Position numbers and translations under genes: made by a program. From NCBI GenBank assembly GCA_913060505.1, contig CAJXRQ010000003.1:62001-126000 (forward strand): DNA of 64,000 nt, read 5' to 3'. Below are positions 6,579 through 16,403 of this stretch, in pieces; positions within the stretch are counted from its first letter, which is position 1, and each line of letters starts with the position of its first letter. The notes beneath the pieces were generated by a model. The model was not told where the DNA came from and did no database searches. It worked only from the letters and a program-made list of their open reading frames with translations. Source of the stretch: an uncultured Desulfovibrio sp. (GTDB lineage: Bacteria > Desulfobacterota > Desulfovibrionia > Desulfovibrionales > Desulfovibrionaceae).

Positions 6579-9491
6579 ATGATGCACGGATTCGAAAAGA
6601 TACGCGAACAGGCCATCCCCGAACTGAACAGCACGGCATTCATCTACCGCCACGTCAAAACCGGCGGACGTGTTCTCTCCATATGCAACGACGACGAAAA
6701 CAAGGTTTTCGGCATCAGCTTCCGCACACCACCGGAAGACAGCACAGGCGTCGCCCACATCCTTGAACACTCCGTGTTGTGCGGATCACGAAAATATCCG
6801 GTCAAGGAGCCGTTCGTCGAACTGCTCAAAGGCTCGCTCCAGACCTTTCTGAACGCCATGACCTTCCCGGACAAGACCTGCTATCCGGTGGCCAGCGCCA
6901 ACACCAGCGACTTCTACAACCTCATGGATGTCTATCTGGACGCCGTGTTCTATCCGAATCTGGATGAAAACACCCTGCGGCAGGAAGGCTGGCACTACGA
7001 ACTGGACGCGCCCGACAGGGATATGACGTACAAGGGCGTGGTCTATAATGAAATGAAAGGGGCATACTCCAGCCCGGACAGCCTGCTCTACGAACACTCA
7101 CAGCAATCCCTGTTTCCGGACACCACGTACGGGTTGGACTCGGGCGGCAACCCTGCTGTTATACCGGACCTGACTTGGGATGCCTTTATCAACTTCCATC
7201 GCACCCATTACCATCCGTCCAACTCCTACGCCTTCTTCTACGGAGACGACGACCCGGAAAAACGGCTGGAAAAACTGGGAGAATATTTCGACCGGTTCGA
7301 ACCGCTTGATCCGTCCTTTTCCCGTGTTCCCCTCCAGCCACGGTTTGAAAATGCCGTACAGGTCGTCAAGGGCTACCCGGCATCCGGTAAGCTGGACAAA
7401 GGCATGTTTACGGTCAATTGGCAGCTGGCCCCGACCGCGGACGCCAACCTGAACCTCGCCCTGCATATACTGGAACACATCCTTGCTGGCATGCCCTCTT
7501 CACCGCTGCGCAAGAACCTGACCGATTCAGGACTGGGCGAGGATATCGCTGGAGTCGGCCTGGAAGCCGACATGCGCCAGATGTTCTTTTCCATAGGTCT
7601 CAAAGGCATGCATCCAGCCAATGCGGTCAAGGTGGAGTCCATCGTCTTCCACACCATCAAGGATCTGGTGGAAAACGGCATTGACCCAAAAGACGTTGAA
7701 GCGGCCATAAACTCCGTGGAATTCGGCCTGCGTGAAAACAACACAGGTTCATACCCCCGCGGTCTGTCCCTTATGTTCCAGGCGTTGTCCACATGGCTGT
7801 ACGACGAAGAAGATGGAACCGAAGGCGACCCGCTGCGCCTGCTGGCCTTTGAGGAACCACTGAACAATATCAAAAGCTGGATTGCCAACGGAGACAAGGT
7901 ATTCGAGGAGCTTCTGGCCCGGTTGTTCCTGCACAACCCGCACCGCTCCACGGTGTTGCTCAAGCCCGAGCATGCCTTGGGCAAGGAAATGGACAAGAAA
8001 GAGCGCGCCCGGCTGGCAAATGCGAAAAAGGCAATGTCCCCGGAACAGATTGACGAAGTCATGGAACAGGCCCAAGAGCTGCACCGCCTGCAGGAAGCTC
8101 CGGACGCACCGGAAGACCTCGCGCGCATTCCGCGGCTCTCTGTCAGCGACCTGCCCAGGGAAAACCAGATCGTGCCTACCCGGGAACATTCTCTGGGCAA
8201 GGCCCGTTGCATCCACCACGACCTGACCACAAACGGCATCGCCTATCTGGACTTCGGGTTCGACCTCACGGTGTTGCCCGACCACCTGCTGCCGCTCGCC
8301 GGGATATTCGGCCGCATGATCACGGAAATGGGCACGCAAGACAGCGACTTCGTATCCCTGTGGCAACGCATCGCCCGCACCACGGGTGGCATCCACTCCC
8401 AGCTTTTCATATCGCCGATCCTGAACTCGGACCGTGCTGCGGCCCGTCTCTTCCTGCGCGCCAAATGCACGATGGAAAAAAGCGAAGAAACAGCGGCCAT
8501 TCTCACAGAGCTGCTTACCCGCACCAAGCTCGACGACAGGGAACGTTTCCGCCAGATCGTGTTTGAAGCCAAATCCCGGGCCGAACAAAAACTCGTACCC
8601 TCCGGGCATATGGTCGTGGCCATGCGGCTCAAGGCCCGCGCTCACCGTGCACACGCTATGGAAGAAAGCGTATCCGGCGTAGCCAATCTGGAATATCTAC
8701 GCACTCTGGCCGAACGGGTGGAAAACGACTTTGACGCAGTAAAAAAAGAGCTGGAACAGGTCCGCGATCTGCTCCTGAACCGGAACGGGCTGGTCATCAA
8801 CGCCACCATGACGGACAAGGATTTCAAGGTCATGGAACCGCTGGTTTCGTCCATCGCAACAGCCCTGCCCGAAAATCCCGCCAAGCCCGAACTGTTTACC
8901 GCGCCCGAACTCCCGGTACGGGAAGGTCTCGTGATCCCCTCGCAAGTCAACTACGTGGGCAAAGGATGCAACATATTCGAGCACGGCATAGAGTTCCGCG
9001 GCCCGTTGCTGGCAGCCTCCAAATTCCTGCGTACCAGCTACCTTTGGGAAAAAGTCCGTGTTCAGGGCGGCGCATATGGCGGATTCTGCACACTGGACCG
9101 TACCAGCGGCAGTTTCAACTTCATATCGTACCGCGACCCCAACGTGGAAAAGACCATTGCGGCTTATGACGGCGTTGCCGCGTTCTTCAACGATCTTGAT
9201 ATTCCCAAGGACGAGTTGGAAAAATCCGTGATCGGCGCGGTGGGAGAGCTGGACGCGTACATGCTCCCCGATGCCAAGGGCTTCTCGGCAACAGCCCGCC
9301 TGCTGGCAGGGGAAACCGACGAGCAACGCCAGATCATGCGCGAACAATTGCTGGCAACCACGCCCGAGGACTTCGCAGCGCTCGGAAAAGCCGCAGCCAT
9401 CGTTGCCAAACATGGTGCAATCTCCGTGCTGGGCAACGGACCGGCCATGGACGTATCCAAACTGGATCTTGAAATGCGGGAAATCTGGTAG
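6579..9491 (+). CDS. PreP-like M16C metalloprotease
   Basis: Zinc metallopeptidase of the presequence-protease branch of family M16, 970 residues as two fused halves forming a closed chamber that degrades small unfolded peptides. The inverted zinc motif HILEH is at residues 60-64, with the third ligand Glu downstream in VVYNEMKGAY. The TFPDKTCYPVAS segment and the C-terminal RVQGGAYGGFC (the Arg-Tyr substrate-binding region of the second half) are conserved in the family. No signal peptide, so cytoplasmic. It stands alone and ends at a strong terminator. Confidence 0.93.
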   Translation: MMHGFEKIREQAIPELNSTAFIYRHVKTGGRVLSICNDDENKVFGISFRTPPEDSTGVAHILEHSVLCGSRKYPVKEPFVELLKGSLQTFLNAMTFPDKTCYPVASANTSDFYNLMDVYLDAVFYPNLDENTLRQEGWHYELDAPDRDMTYKGVVYNEMKGAYSSPDSLLYEHSQQSLFPDTTYGLDSGGNPAVIPDLTWDAFINFHRTHYHPSNSYAFFYGDDDPEKRLEKLGEYFDRFEPLDPSFSRVPLQPRFENAVQVVKGYPASGKLDKGMFTVNWQLAPTADANLNLALHILEHILAGMPSSPLRKNLTDSGLGEDIAGVGLEADMRQMFFSIGLKGMHPANAVKVESIVFHTIKDLVENGIDPKDVEAAINSVEFGLRENNTGSYPRGLSLMFQALSTWLYDEEDGTEGDPLRLLAFEEPLNNIKSWIANGDKVFEELLARLFLHNPHRSTVLLKPEHALGKEMDKKERARLANAKKAMSPEQIDEVMEQAQELHRLQEAPDAPEDLARIPRLSVSDLPRENQIVPTREHSLGKARCIHHDLTTNGIAYLDFGFDLTVLPDHLLPLAGIFGRMITEMGTQDSDFVSLWQRIARTTGGIHSQLFISPILNSDRAAARLFLRAKCTMEKSEETAAILTELLTRTKLDDRERFRQIVFEAKSRAEQKLVPSGHMVVAMRLKARAHRAHAMEESVSGVANLEYLRTLAERVENDFDAVKKELEQVRDLLLNRNGLVINATMTDKDFKVMEPLVSSIATALPENPAKPELFTAPELPVREGLVIPSQVNYVGKGCNIFEHGIEFRGPLLAASKFLRTSYLWEKVRVQGGAYGGFCTLDRTSGSFNFISYRDPNVEKTIAAYDGVAAFFNDLDIPKDELEKSVIGAVGELDAYMLPDAKGFSATARLLAGETDEQRQIMREQLLATTPEDFAALGKAAAIVAKHGAISVLGNGPAMDVSKLDLEMREIW

Positions 9492-9507
9492 AAAAAGAAA
9501 TCAGGAA

Positions 9508-9542
9508 ACGGGCCGTGACTGATGTTGCGGCCCGTTTTTTTT
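9508..9542 (+). terminator. Terminator of the M16 protease gene
   Basis: Stem ACGGGCCG/CGGCCCGT with a 12-base loop and eight T. Confidence 0.9.
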
Positions 9543-9546
9543 GGAT

Positions 9547-10542
9547 TTAGTCCAGCCCCAAGCCGCGTTCCCAGCTCAGCCGGACCTGAAATTCCTTTTG
9601 GGAGATGGGACGCACAAAGCCTCCGCTCTTCCACAGGCCATACGTCCGGGTTCCGCCCTTGGACGTATACCGGCCGACACCGTTCCGCCTGTCCCGGCGA
9701 TACATGCCGACGAACTCGGAGCCGTCCTGATGCACGAACCGTCCCATGCCCTCGCGCCTGTCCTTGTAAAAGGCTCCTTCATAACGCTGGCCGTCCCGAA
9801 AACGGTAAACGCCCTTTCCATGGCGCATGCCCTCAAACTCCTGCCCGTGGTATGTGTCTCCGTTGGGATAATAACGCCAACCGAGCCCGTGGCTTTTACC
9901 GCCCTTGAACGGCCCTTCGTAACGCTGGCCGTTCTCGAAAACAAAGACGCCTTCTCCGTCATGACAATTGCCACGAATACAACCGGCAGGATGCACGGGA
10001 CGCCATGGTTTCTCCGGCAAAGCATGTTCCGCAGCCGCATACGTGCTTCTTGCGGCACGATATTGTTTGCGGGTCAGCTCCCGGACAAAATCCCCGTGGT
10101 CCCATAGTTCGCGACGAACCGCTCCGTTCTGGTCCACAAAAATACCGGGGCCGTCACGAAATCCACGATTGAAATATCCCAGAAAACGGGTGCCGTCCGC
10201 AGTGAGATACAGTCCAAGCCCATGCTCCCAGCCCAGACGGTATTCCCCCTCGTACCGGTTGCCGCGCCAATCGGCATAGGCCCCCTGTCCGGAAGGATAG
10301 CCCCTGGAAAAATGTCCCTTGTATTCGGAACCGATGGCATAGGTCAGCGTGCCGTTTCCATCGAACCGGCCGTCAAGGAAGTTGCCCTGATACAGGCTGT
10401 GGTCGTCGTCCTGCCAAACCCCGAAACCTCCCGTACAGTTGCCGGAAAGGCATTGTCCACCGCACAGGGCTGGCAGGGAGGAGACGCACAGGGCGCAAAT
10501 CCAGATAAAGAGTATGGTGCAGGCTCTGGTCATGGCTGCCAA
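9547..10542 (-). CDS. Secreted MORN-repeat protein
   Basis: A 331-residue exported protein with a signal peptide (residues 1-27, IWICALCVSSLPALCGG) and at least ten MORN repeats of the YxGxFxxGxxxGxGxY type in two blocks (about 50-135 and 190-300), separated by a segment starting VRRELWDHGDF. Two CLSGNCTGGFGVW / CIRGNCHDGEGVF motifs, each with a Cys-x4-Cys, open the blocks, so the protein looks internally duplicated. MORN repeats form extended hairpin sheets in scaffold proteins; here the location is periplasm or surface. It lies 36 bases after the U32 gene on the same strand and may be co-transcribed. Specific role unknown. Confidence 0.85.
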   Translation of the reverse strand: MAAMTRACTILFIWICALCVSSLPALCGGQCLSGNCTGGFGVWQDDDHSLYQGNFLDGRFDGNGTLTYAIGSEYKGHFSRGYPSGQGAYADWRGNRYEGEYRLGWEHGLGLYLTADGTRFLGYFNRGFRDGPGIFVDQNGAVRRELWDHGDFVRELTRKQYRAARSTYAAAEHALPEKPWRPVHPAGCIRGNCHDGEGVFVFENGQRYEGPFKGGKSHGLGWRYYPNGDTYHGQEFEGMRHGKGVYRFRDGQRYEGAFYKDRREGMGRFVHQDGSEFVGMYRRDRRNGVGRYTSKGGTRTYGLWKSGGFVRPISQKEFQVRLSWERGLGLD

Positions 10543-10578
10543 TGTCTACAGGAACATATGCGTGAAATCCAGCCCCGG

Positions 10579-11988
10579 CTAATCGTCCAGCACGTCCAGA
10601 TTCCAGGCCGTACGGATAAACAGGTGCCGGGCCATGTCCGGGTGGTTGCAATACAGCGTGCACTTGAGACCGGGATGCGCCACGTCCAGCCCGTGACCCG
10701 AATCGTTCTCCAACCCGTAATCCTCGGCATGCAGCCGGGGACGGTTCAGGCCGGGAGCGAGAATTTCCACATTGTCCGTGGTGGTCCAACGCGCCTTGAC
10801 CTCGATTCGCCAACGGCCCTCGCCCAAGTCCTCCAGAATACGGGCAAGCACGGGACGCCGCTCTTCTGCATCCGGTGGCAAAGCCAGCGGTGCACGCTGC
10901 ATGGGATCGAAAAAGCCTGTGGTCAGAGGACGTGATGCGGCATTAACCAGCTCGGAAAGATATTTTTCCGCCCGAAACTCGCCGGAGTTCAGGTCGTCCA
11001 GCGCAGAACGGTAGGCGTCCACCACTTGTGCCAGATACGCGGAACTCTTGGTACGCCCTTCCAGCTTGATCGAAGCCACGCCCATGCGTGCAAACCAATC
11101 CAGATAATGAAGCAGGCAAAGGTCTTCGGCGGCAAAGAACTTGGAAAATCCGCCATTCATGCGCGCAAAGTCCAACGCAGGCTCGGCCGGTTGCGTGGAG
11201 CCATCGTCCGCGGGTTCAAAAATGAATTCATCCTCCTGACCTTTGCTTTCCAGATCAGGGCCTTCCATACGGTCCGGTTCCGAAAACTGGTATTGGTGGA
11301 CTTCCCAAAGATCTTCACCCGGACGAGTCTGTTCCTCCACGGCAATGCTCGTAGGGCGGTATTCATAACGGCAGGGATGGGAACACTGGCCAAGATTGCC
11401 GGGCCGGTCGTTGAGGTAGGCGCTCATGTAGCACCGGCCTGAAATGGCCATGCACTGGGCACCGTGGACAAAAACCTCCAGCTCCATGTCCCGCAGTTCA
11501 CGGCGGCACATGGCCAACATCTGCATGAGTTCCGAGGAACGCACTTCACGGGCCACGTTAACACGTTTGGCCCCCAGATCCTGCCAGAAACGCACGGCCC
11601 AGCTGTTGCAGGTATTGGCCTGCGTGCTCACATGCACGGGGATATCGGGCAATCGCTTGCGCAACATGGAAATTATGCCCGGGTCCGAGGCAATGATCGC
11701 ATCAGGCCGGGCCCCGGCCAACACGTCCATGTATTTTTCCACGTCCAGCAGCATGTGCTCCCGCGGATACACGTTCATGGCAAAGTAGACTTTGACCCCG
11801 GCATCATGGGCCAGCTCGATGGCTCCGGGCAGCTCTTCCAGCGTAAATCCGGCCGCACCGGCACGCAGGTTCAATGCCCCGCCGCCCATGTATACGGCGT
11901 CCGCACCATAGCGAATGGCCGTTTCCAATTTTTCCAAATTGCCGGCCGGTGCCAGCAACTCGGGAATCCTTCTCGATTCTGAAGACAT
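10579..11988 (-). CDS. U32 family peptidase-like protein (RlhA/TrhP type)
   Basis: A 469-residue protein of the U32 family. Characterised bacterial members (RlhA, TrhP) are RNA hydroxylation factors rather than true peptidases; others were described as collagenase-like. It opens with PELLAPAGNLEKLETAIRYGADAVYMGG, and the family signature appears as EVFVHGAQCMAISGRCYMS followed by GNLGQCSHPCRYEY, providing the conserved Cys residues thought to hold a metal cluster. The frame is open 73 codons upstream, but AGGTGGGG seven bases before the ATG at 11988 and the start of homology fix the start. I cannot tell rRNA from tRNA target. Confidence 0.88.
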   Translation of the reverse strand: MSSESRRIPELLAPAGNLEKLETAIRYGADAVYMGGGALNLRAGAAGFTLEELPGAIELAHDAGVKVYFAMNVYPREHMLLDVEKYMDVLAGARPDAIIASDPGIISMLRKRLPDIPVHVSTQANTCNSWAVRFWQDLGAKRVNVAREVRSSELMQMLAMCRRELRDMELEVFVHGAQCMAISGRCYMSAYLNDRPGNLGQCSHPCRYEYRPTSIAVEEQTRPGEDLWEVHQYQFSEPDRMEGPDLESKGQEDEFIFEPADDGSTQPAEPALDFARMNGGFSKFFAAEDLCLLHYLDWFARMGVASIKLEGRTKSSAYLAQVVDAYRSALDDLNSGEFRAEKYLSELVNAASRPLTTGFFDPMQRAPLALPPDAEERRPVLARILEDLGEGRWRIEVKARWTTTDNVEILAPGLNRPRLHAEDYGLENDSGHGLDVAHPGLKCTLYCNHPDMARHLFIRTAWNLDVLDD

Positions 11989-12153
11989 GCGATCCCCACC
12001 TCTTGAAATAGTCAACTCCCCAACCACTACAACAAAGCGCAGGCGAAGGCCATATGCTGATAGCCGCCCTGCGGGAATGGAAGCAACAATATAAGGGATA
12101 ATCCGGTCTTCCCATGCTACTTTCCCGACAGAACGCCAACCGAAAAAAAGCAT

Positions 12154-13128
12154 ATGCCCAGAACCGAACACAAGCAGCACAATTACCTGCCCATTCCGCC
12201 GGAACACATTCTTCCCGGAACCCGGGCCGGGTTCGAATTATACCTCAGGCAGGGACAACGATTCGTGCTCTACGCCAAGAGCAACGACCAGTTCACGTCC
12301 GACCACCGCACCCGCCTGTCCGGCATGGGGGCGCGCAACATCTACATTTCCGCAGGAATGGCAAAGGAGCACGCCGCATATGTACAAAGGCACCTTGCCC
12401 GAATCCTGGACGACGATACCATTCCGGTTGACGTGCGCTCGGAAACATGGAGCAACTCGGCCAGCAAACTGGCTGAGGACGTCTATGAAACAAACCTGCC
12501 GCCTTCGGTACTGCGCAAACGCGTGCAACGTATTCAGGAATTGATTGAAACCAGCCGCCGTTTTTTCGACACGCCGGAAGCCCTCAGGGAACTTTCCCGC
12601 TTCATCGGCGCAGGTCAGGCAACCTACCGACACGGTATCGGCACCATGGTCTACGCCTTGTGCGTCATGCAGACATTCAATCCGGATCAGGCCGAAATGA
12701 TCGACGTATGCATCGGCAGCATGCTGCATGACATCGGCAAAACCAGTCTGCCGCAGGAACTATCCGAAAAAAATCCGATGACAATGACCGAAGAGGAACT
12801 CGGCGCATACAGTACTCACCCCGTACTGGGCGTACGCTCGGGATCGGCCATCCCGCTCATGCCGCAAGCCATTCACTGCATCCTCTTCCATCATGAACGC
12901 ATGGACGGCACAGGATTTCCCTCACGGGCCACAGGAGCGGAAATCCCTCTGCCTGCCCGTGTTACCGCAGCCTGCAACACATATGACGGCCTGACCAGAA
13001 GCCGCCCGTGGCGCAAGGCGCTCACTCCGTTCGAGGCGCTCAAACGCATGCGGGACGATGAAGGTGCCCACGACCCGGAAATATTCAAACGGCTTGTTCA
13101 GGTGCTATCGGATTCGGGATTGGCCTGA
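12154..13128 (+). CDS. HD-GYP domain protein, possibly altered active site
   Basis: A 324-residue protein with a roughly 120-residue N-terminal domain not recognised and a C-terminal HD-GYP domain, the c-di-GMP phosphodiesterase fold. Visible metal-site motifs are HDIGK, a later His in THPVLGV, HHERMDGTGFP (GYP replaced by GFP) and the segment ACNTYDGLT. In typical enzymes the last motif is A-D-x-(Y/F)-D-A-L-T; here the first Asp, a metal ligand in solved structures, is Asn. Activity is therefore uncertain. No TM helix or REC domain. Convergent with the histidine kinase gene, 10 bases apart. Confidence 0.82.
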   Translation: MPRTEHKQHNYLPIPPEHILPGTRAGFELYLRQGQRFVLYAKSNDQFTSDHRTRLSGMGARNIYISAGMAKEHAAYVQRHLARILDDDTIPVDVRSETWSNSASKLAEDVYETNLPPSVLRKRVQRIQELIETSRRFFDTPEALRELSRFIGAGQATYRHGIGTMVYALCVMQTFNPDQAEMIDVCIGSMLHDIGKTSLPQELSEKNPMTMTEEELGAYSTHPVLGVRSGSAIPLMPQAIHCILFHHERMDGTGFPSRATGAEIPLPARVTAACNTYDGLTRSRPWRKALTPFEALKRMRDDEGAHDPEIFKRLVQVLSDSGLA

Positions 13129-13138
13129 TTGCAACAGT

Positions 13139-14575
13139 TTATTGCGTTGCGGAAAGAACCCGCCAGGCCATGACGCGAATGATCTCTTCGGCCACCCTGT
13201 CCGCATCCGCAGGCTTGAAAATACATCCGTCCATGCCAACGTCCATGCAACGCCTGTGGTCTCCCTCATTGGCCAACGCCGTAACGGCGATTACCGGGAT
13301 GCTTTTGGCGTCACTTCCAGCCTTGCCGTCACGAATCATGCGCGTGGTCTCCAGCCCGTCCATATCCGGCATGTTCACGTCCATGAGCACACAGTCCACC
13401 GGCTGCTGGCGAAGCAATTCCAACGCCTCTTCCCCGGAGCCGGCTTCCATGACCTCATGCCCCTGCTTTGCCAGCAGGCGTGAAAGGGATATCCGGTTGA
13501 CCCGTTCATCTTCCACCACCAGCACGCGGTATCCGCTAAACAGGGGTTTGTCGCGCAAGGCATCCACCACACCCTTGTCCTGATACGATTCCCTGCCAAG
13601 CAGAAACGGTGCGGAAAAGACGAAAGAGGCGCCTTTTCCGGGTTCGCTGTCCACCTCCACGCTGCCGCCCATGAGGTCCGCAAGACTCTTCACAATGGTC
13701 AGTCCAAGGCCGGGACCGCCGCGTTCCCGTGTCAGGGAACCGTCCTCCTGCGTAAACTTGTCGAAAATTATCTTCTGTCCTGCCCGGGATATCCCGATAC
13801 CGGTGTCGCGCACCTCGAACCGAACCCGGCAGCCACGGGAATCGGCATAAGCACAATCCGCACTCAGGATGACGTCCACACGCCCGTTGTCCGTATATTT
13901 GATGGCGTTATCCACCATATTCAGCAACACCTGGCGCACACGCCCGTCATCGCCCAACAGCATGGGCGGAACCGACTCCTCTACGGAAAGTTCCAGATCC
14001 AGCCCCTTCTCCTCGGCCCGCACGCGGCAGACATCCATCACGGACCGGGCCACGCGCTCAGGATTGAACTCCCGGCGCACCAGCATCAGCCGCCCGGTTT
14101 CCATGCGGGAAAAATCAATAAGATCGTCAATGACGGAAAGCTGCTGTTCGGCGGACTCCATGGCCATGTCACAATATTCGCGCTGGTCTTCGTTCAGGGG
14201 CGTCATGCGCAAAAGGTTGATCATGCCCACCACGCCATTGAGCGGAGTCCGCAATTCATGACTCACGTTGGCCAGGAATTCGTCCTTGAGCCGACTGGCC
14301 TGCTCCGCGGAAGACCGCGCCTGTTCAAGTTCCTGCTCCATGCACTCCAATTGTCGGATGCGCCTTCCCCGCCACAGGATGCAGCAAAGCGCAAAGACGC
14401 AAAGTCCTGAACAAAAGACGAAAAAAAACATGAAGAGATGCGGGGCATACCGGTGCGAGAGAATACCCGGAACAGCATGCCCATAGCCCACGGCTGCGGC
14501 CAGTGCTCCCAAAACAAGGGCGAACACGAAAGTTCGGCACTTCGGTACTCTCTTCAGTCCCACAACAGCTCCCAT
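13139..14575 (-). CDS. Membrane hybrid sensor histidine kinase
   Basis: A 478-residue kinase with two N-terminal membrane helices (about 15-35 and 46-68) and almost no periplasmic loop, a short coiled coil, HisKA with phospho-His near 106 in NVSHELRTPLNG, a HATPase domain with N, DTGIG and a GGPGLGL box (Pro in place of the more usual Thr or Ser), then a C-terminal receiver domain with VVEDE, phospho-Asp in LMDVNMPDMDG and VTALA. Signal is probably sensed in the membrane or cytoplasm. There is no separate response regulator next to it; output could go to a phosphotransfer protein elsewhere. Confidence 0.92.
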   Translation of the reverse strand: MGAVVGLKRVPKCRTFVFALVLGALAAAVGYGHAVPGILSHRYAPHLFMFFFVFCSGLCVFALCCILWRGRRIRQLECMEQELEQARSSAEQASRLKDEFLANVSHELRTPLNGVVGMINLLRMTPLNEDQREYCDMAMESAEQQLSVIDDLIDFSRMETGRLMLVRREFNPERVARSVMDVCRVRAEEKGLDLELSVEESVPPMLLGDDGRVRQVLLNMVDNAIKYTDNGRVDVILSADCAYADSRGCRVRFEVRDTGIGISRAGQKIIFDKFTQEDGSLTRERGGPGLGLTIVKSLADLMGGSVEVDSEPGKGASFVFSAPFLLGRESYQDKGVVDALRDKPLFSGYRVLVVEDERVNRISLSRLLAKQGHEVMEAGSGEEALELLRQQPVDCVLMDVNMPDMDGLETTRMIRDGKAGSDAKSIPVIAVTALANEGDHRRCMDVGMDGCIFKPADADRVAEEIIRVMAWRVLSATQ

Positions 14576-14651
14576 TTATAATGTGAACAGTCTCTCCTGC
14601 CGGGATTGTAGGCCCTCTCCGGCACTGGATGTCATTATTTTCCCCCAATGG

Positions 14652-15482
14652 TTACAGGAAAAGCAGCAGACTCACGGCCATGACCATCATGCCGGTGATA
14701 ACTCCGTAAATGGCTGAATGGGGTTCCCCAAATTCCTGGGCAGCGGGCAGCAATTCGTCCAGCGAGATGAAAACCATGATCCCGGCTACCCCGGCAAAGA
14801 GGATGCCGAAGACCGTGGGTGTGAAAAAGGGCAGCAGGATAAGATAGCCGACCAACGCCCCGACCGGCTCGGCAAGGCCGGAGAGAAAGGAGAGCTTGAA
14901 GGCCTTGGATCGGCTTTCCGTGGCATAGTAGATGGGCACGGAAACAGCGATGCCCTCGGGAATGTTGTGTATGGCGATGGCCACGGCAATGGCCACACCG
15001 AGATTGGGATCGGTCAGCGCGGCAGTGAAAGTCGCCAGCCCTTCGGGAAAGTTGTGGATACCGATAGCCAGCGCAGTGAACAGCCCCATACGCTTGAGCT
15101 TGCCGAAATCATGCGCCTCGTTTTTGGGCAGGTTCTCCAGCCCCTGATCCATCTCTTCAATGCTATGCAGTTCATGCGGGTTTTCATAGCCGGGAACAAA
15201 TTTATCGATAACCGCAATAAGCAGCATCCCCGCAAAAAAGGACACCACCGTCACCCAGGTGCCGCTCACTTCGCCCATGCTCGATACCAAGGCATCCTTG
15301 GCTTTGAAAAAAATTTCCACAAACGAAACGTAAATCATTACGCCTGCGGAAAAACCGAGAGCAAGGGAAAGGAATTTCGTGTTGGTGGTCCGGGCGAAAA
15401 AGGCCAGAGCACTGCCGATACCGGTACTCAGGCCTGCAAACAGCGTCAGGCCAAAGGCAAAGAGAACATTTGAAGTTTCCAT
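14652..15482 (-). CDS. zupT: ZIP-family metal transporter (ZupT-like)
   Basis: Inner-membrane importer of zinc and other divalent metals, 276 residues with about eight helices. The two signature ligand helices are [11 protein letters not shown] and [13 protein letters not shown], each with the H-N-x-P-E-G motif, and a third conserved motif [18 protein letters not shown] lies in helix 2-3. The central loop carries [15 protein letters not shown]. It precedes two membrane/metal genes facing a ZnuA-like gene, so zinc supply is the likely job of the block. ZIP proteins also carry iron, manganese and cobalt. Confidence 0.88.
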   Translation of the reverse strand: METSNVLFAFGLTLFAGLSTGIGSALAFFARTTNTKFLSLALGFSAGVMIYVSFVEIFFKAKDALVSSMGEVSGTWVTVVSFFAGMLLIAVIDKFVPGYENPHELHSIEEMDQGLENLPKNEAHDFGKLKRMGLFTALAIGIHNFPEGLATFTAALTDPNLGVAIAVAIAIHNIPEGIAVSVPIYYATESRSKAFKLSFLSGLAEPVGALVGYLILLPFFTPTVFGILFAGVAGIMVFISLDELLPAAQEFGEPHSAIYGVITGMMVMAVSLLLFL

Positions 15483-15536
15483 GCCTTGTACACTAGCACC
15501 ACCACAGGATTATGTCAGCCTCTCGCGTGTGACATT

Positions 15537-16403
15537 CTAATAGGCAAACGGTTCGCTATCGCGGAATTCGAAAACAAAGGGAACGTCGGGACGATCGATG
15601 GAACAGATGTCCCGACAAATGAAAACCCGGTCCCTGTCCAGCACCGTGGCTATGACACCCGGCACCTGAGGATCGCCCGGCAACGAACGCGGCGCATGTT
15701 TCAGGCTTCCGGCCACCCGCACCCATTGGCCTGAAGAAAAAAGGGAAGGATCATCCACGGGCACGGCAAATCCCGGAGCAACGGCATCGGCGAGGCAACA
15801 GACAATCGCCACCCGAAATACGGCCACCATGTTCAGGGCGTCCAGCTCGGGAGTTCGTTCCACCATGCCCTGCCAGACGATATGCGCAGGCAATTTCTCA
15901 GGCCGGTCATCCGCCATCATGCGAATTTCCGCCGCATTCATGCGCACATACTCCACATCTCCAATCGTCACGCGTGACACTTCCTTGGGGACCAACCCAT
16001 CCAGACTCATGCTGCCAGGCGGTGGCGGTCCGGCATCAAAGTCATGCCGGGGGACAGGAGCGGCGGACGCTACTTGCCCCGCAGCAGAGGGGCTTTTTGT
16101 CGAGCCACCTGCTACCCCGGAGAGAACGCGCACACCACGCAGGGAAAATGATGCAAGACACAGGAATAAAACCAAAAAGAAAATACGGGAAACACCCGAT
16201 TTCGTTCCCGATCCAAGACGACGCAGGGCAAAAACGATTCCCAGCAGGATACAGACGCCACCGGCGATCCCGTTGATTTCCGTAAACCGGGGATGCAACA
16301 GTTGCCAGCTGAGCCCGGACAGGGTCAGCCAAAGCATGAAGCCGCCCAAACAGGCCAGCAACCCGCCTTCAAGCAAGGCAGAAAGACGTGCCATCATGCC
16401 CAA
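15537..16403 (-). CDS. TIGR03943/DUF1980 family protein (YcgQ-like)
   Basis: A 288-residue protein with two to three N-terminal membrane helices (about 10-95) and a soluble C-terminal domain with segments WQGMVERTPELDALNMVAVFRVAIVCC broken around residue 185-200 and WVRVAGSL, the pattern of the TIGR03943 proteins that accompany DUF318-type permeases (Bacillus YcgQ/YcgR pair). Its start overlaps the end of the permease gene by 10 bases, so translation is coupled. The pair is often found with zinc-uptake genes, but the transported substrate is not proven. Confidence 0.72.
   Translation of the reverse strand: MGMMARLSALLEGGLLACLGGFMLWLTLSGLSWQLLHPRFTEINGIAGGVCILLGIVFALRRLGSGTKSGVSRIFFLVLFLCLASFSLRGVRVLSGVAGGSTKSPSAAGQVASAAPVPRHDFDAGPPPPGSMSLDGLVPKEVSRVTIGDVEYVRMNAAEIRMMADDRPEKLPAHIVWQGMVERTPELDALNMVAVFRVAIVCCLADAVAPGFAVPVDDPSLFSSGQWVRVAGSLKHAPRSLPGDPQVPGVIATVLDRDRVFICRDICSIDRPDVPFVFEFRDSEPFAY

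Noticed and set aside
11989-12207. Longer N-terminus for the U32 protein
   Set aside because: The 73 extra residues are not family-like and overlap the start of the HD-GYP gene; a strong ribosome site fits the ATG at 11988.
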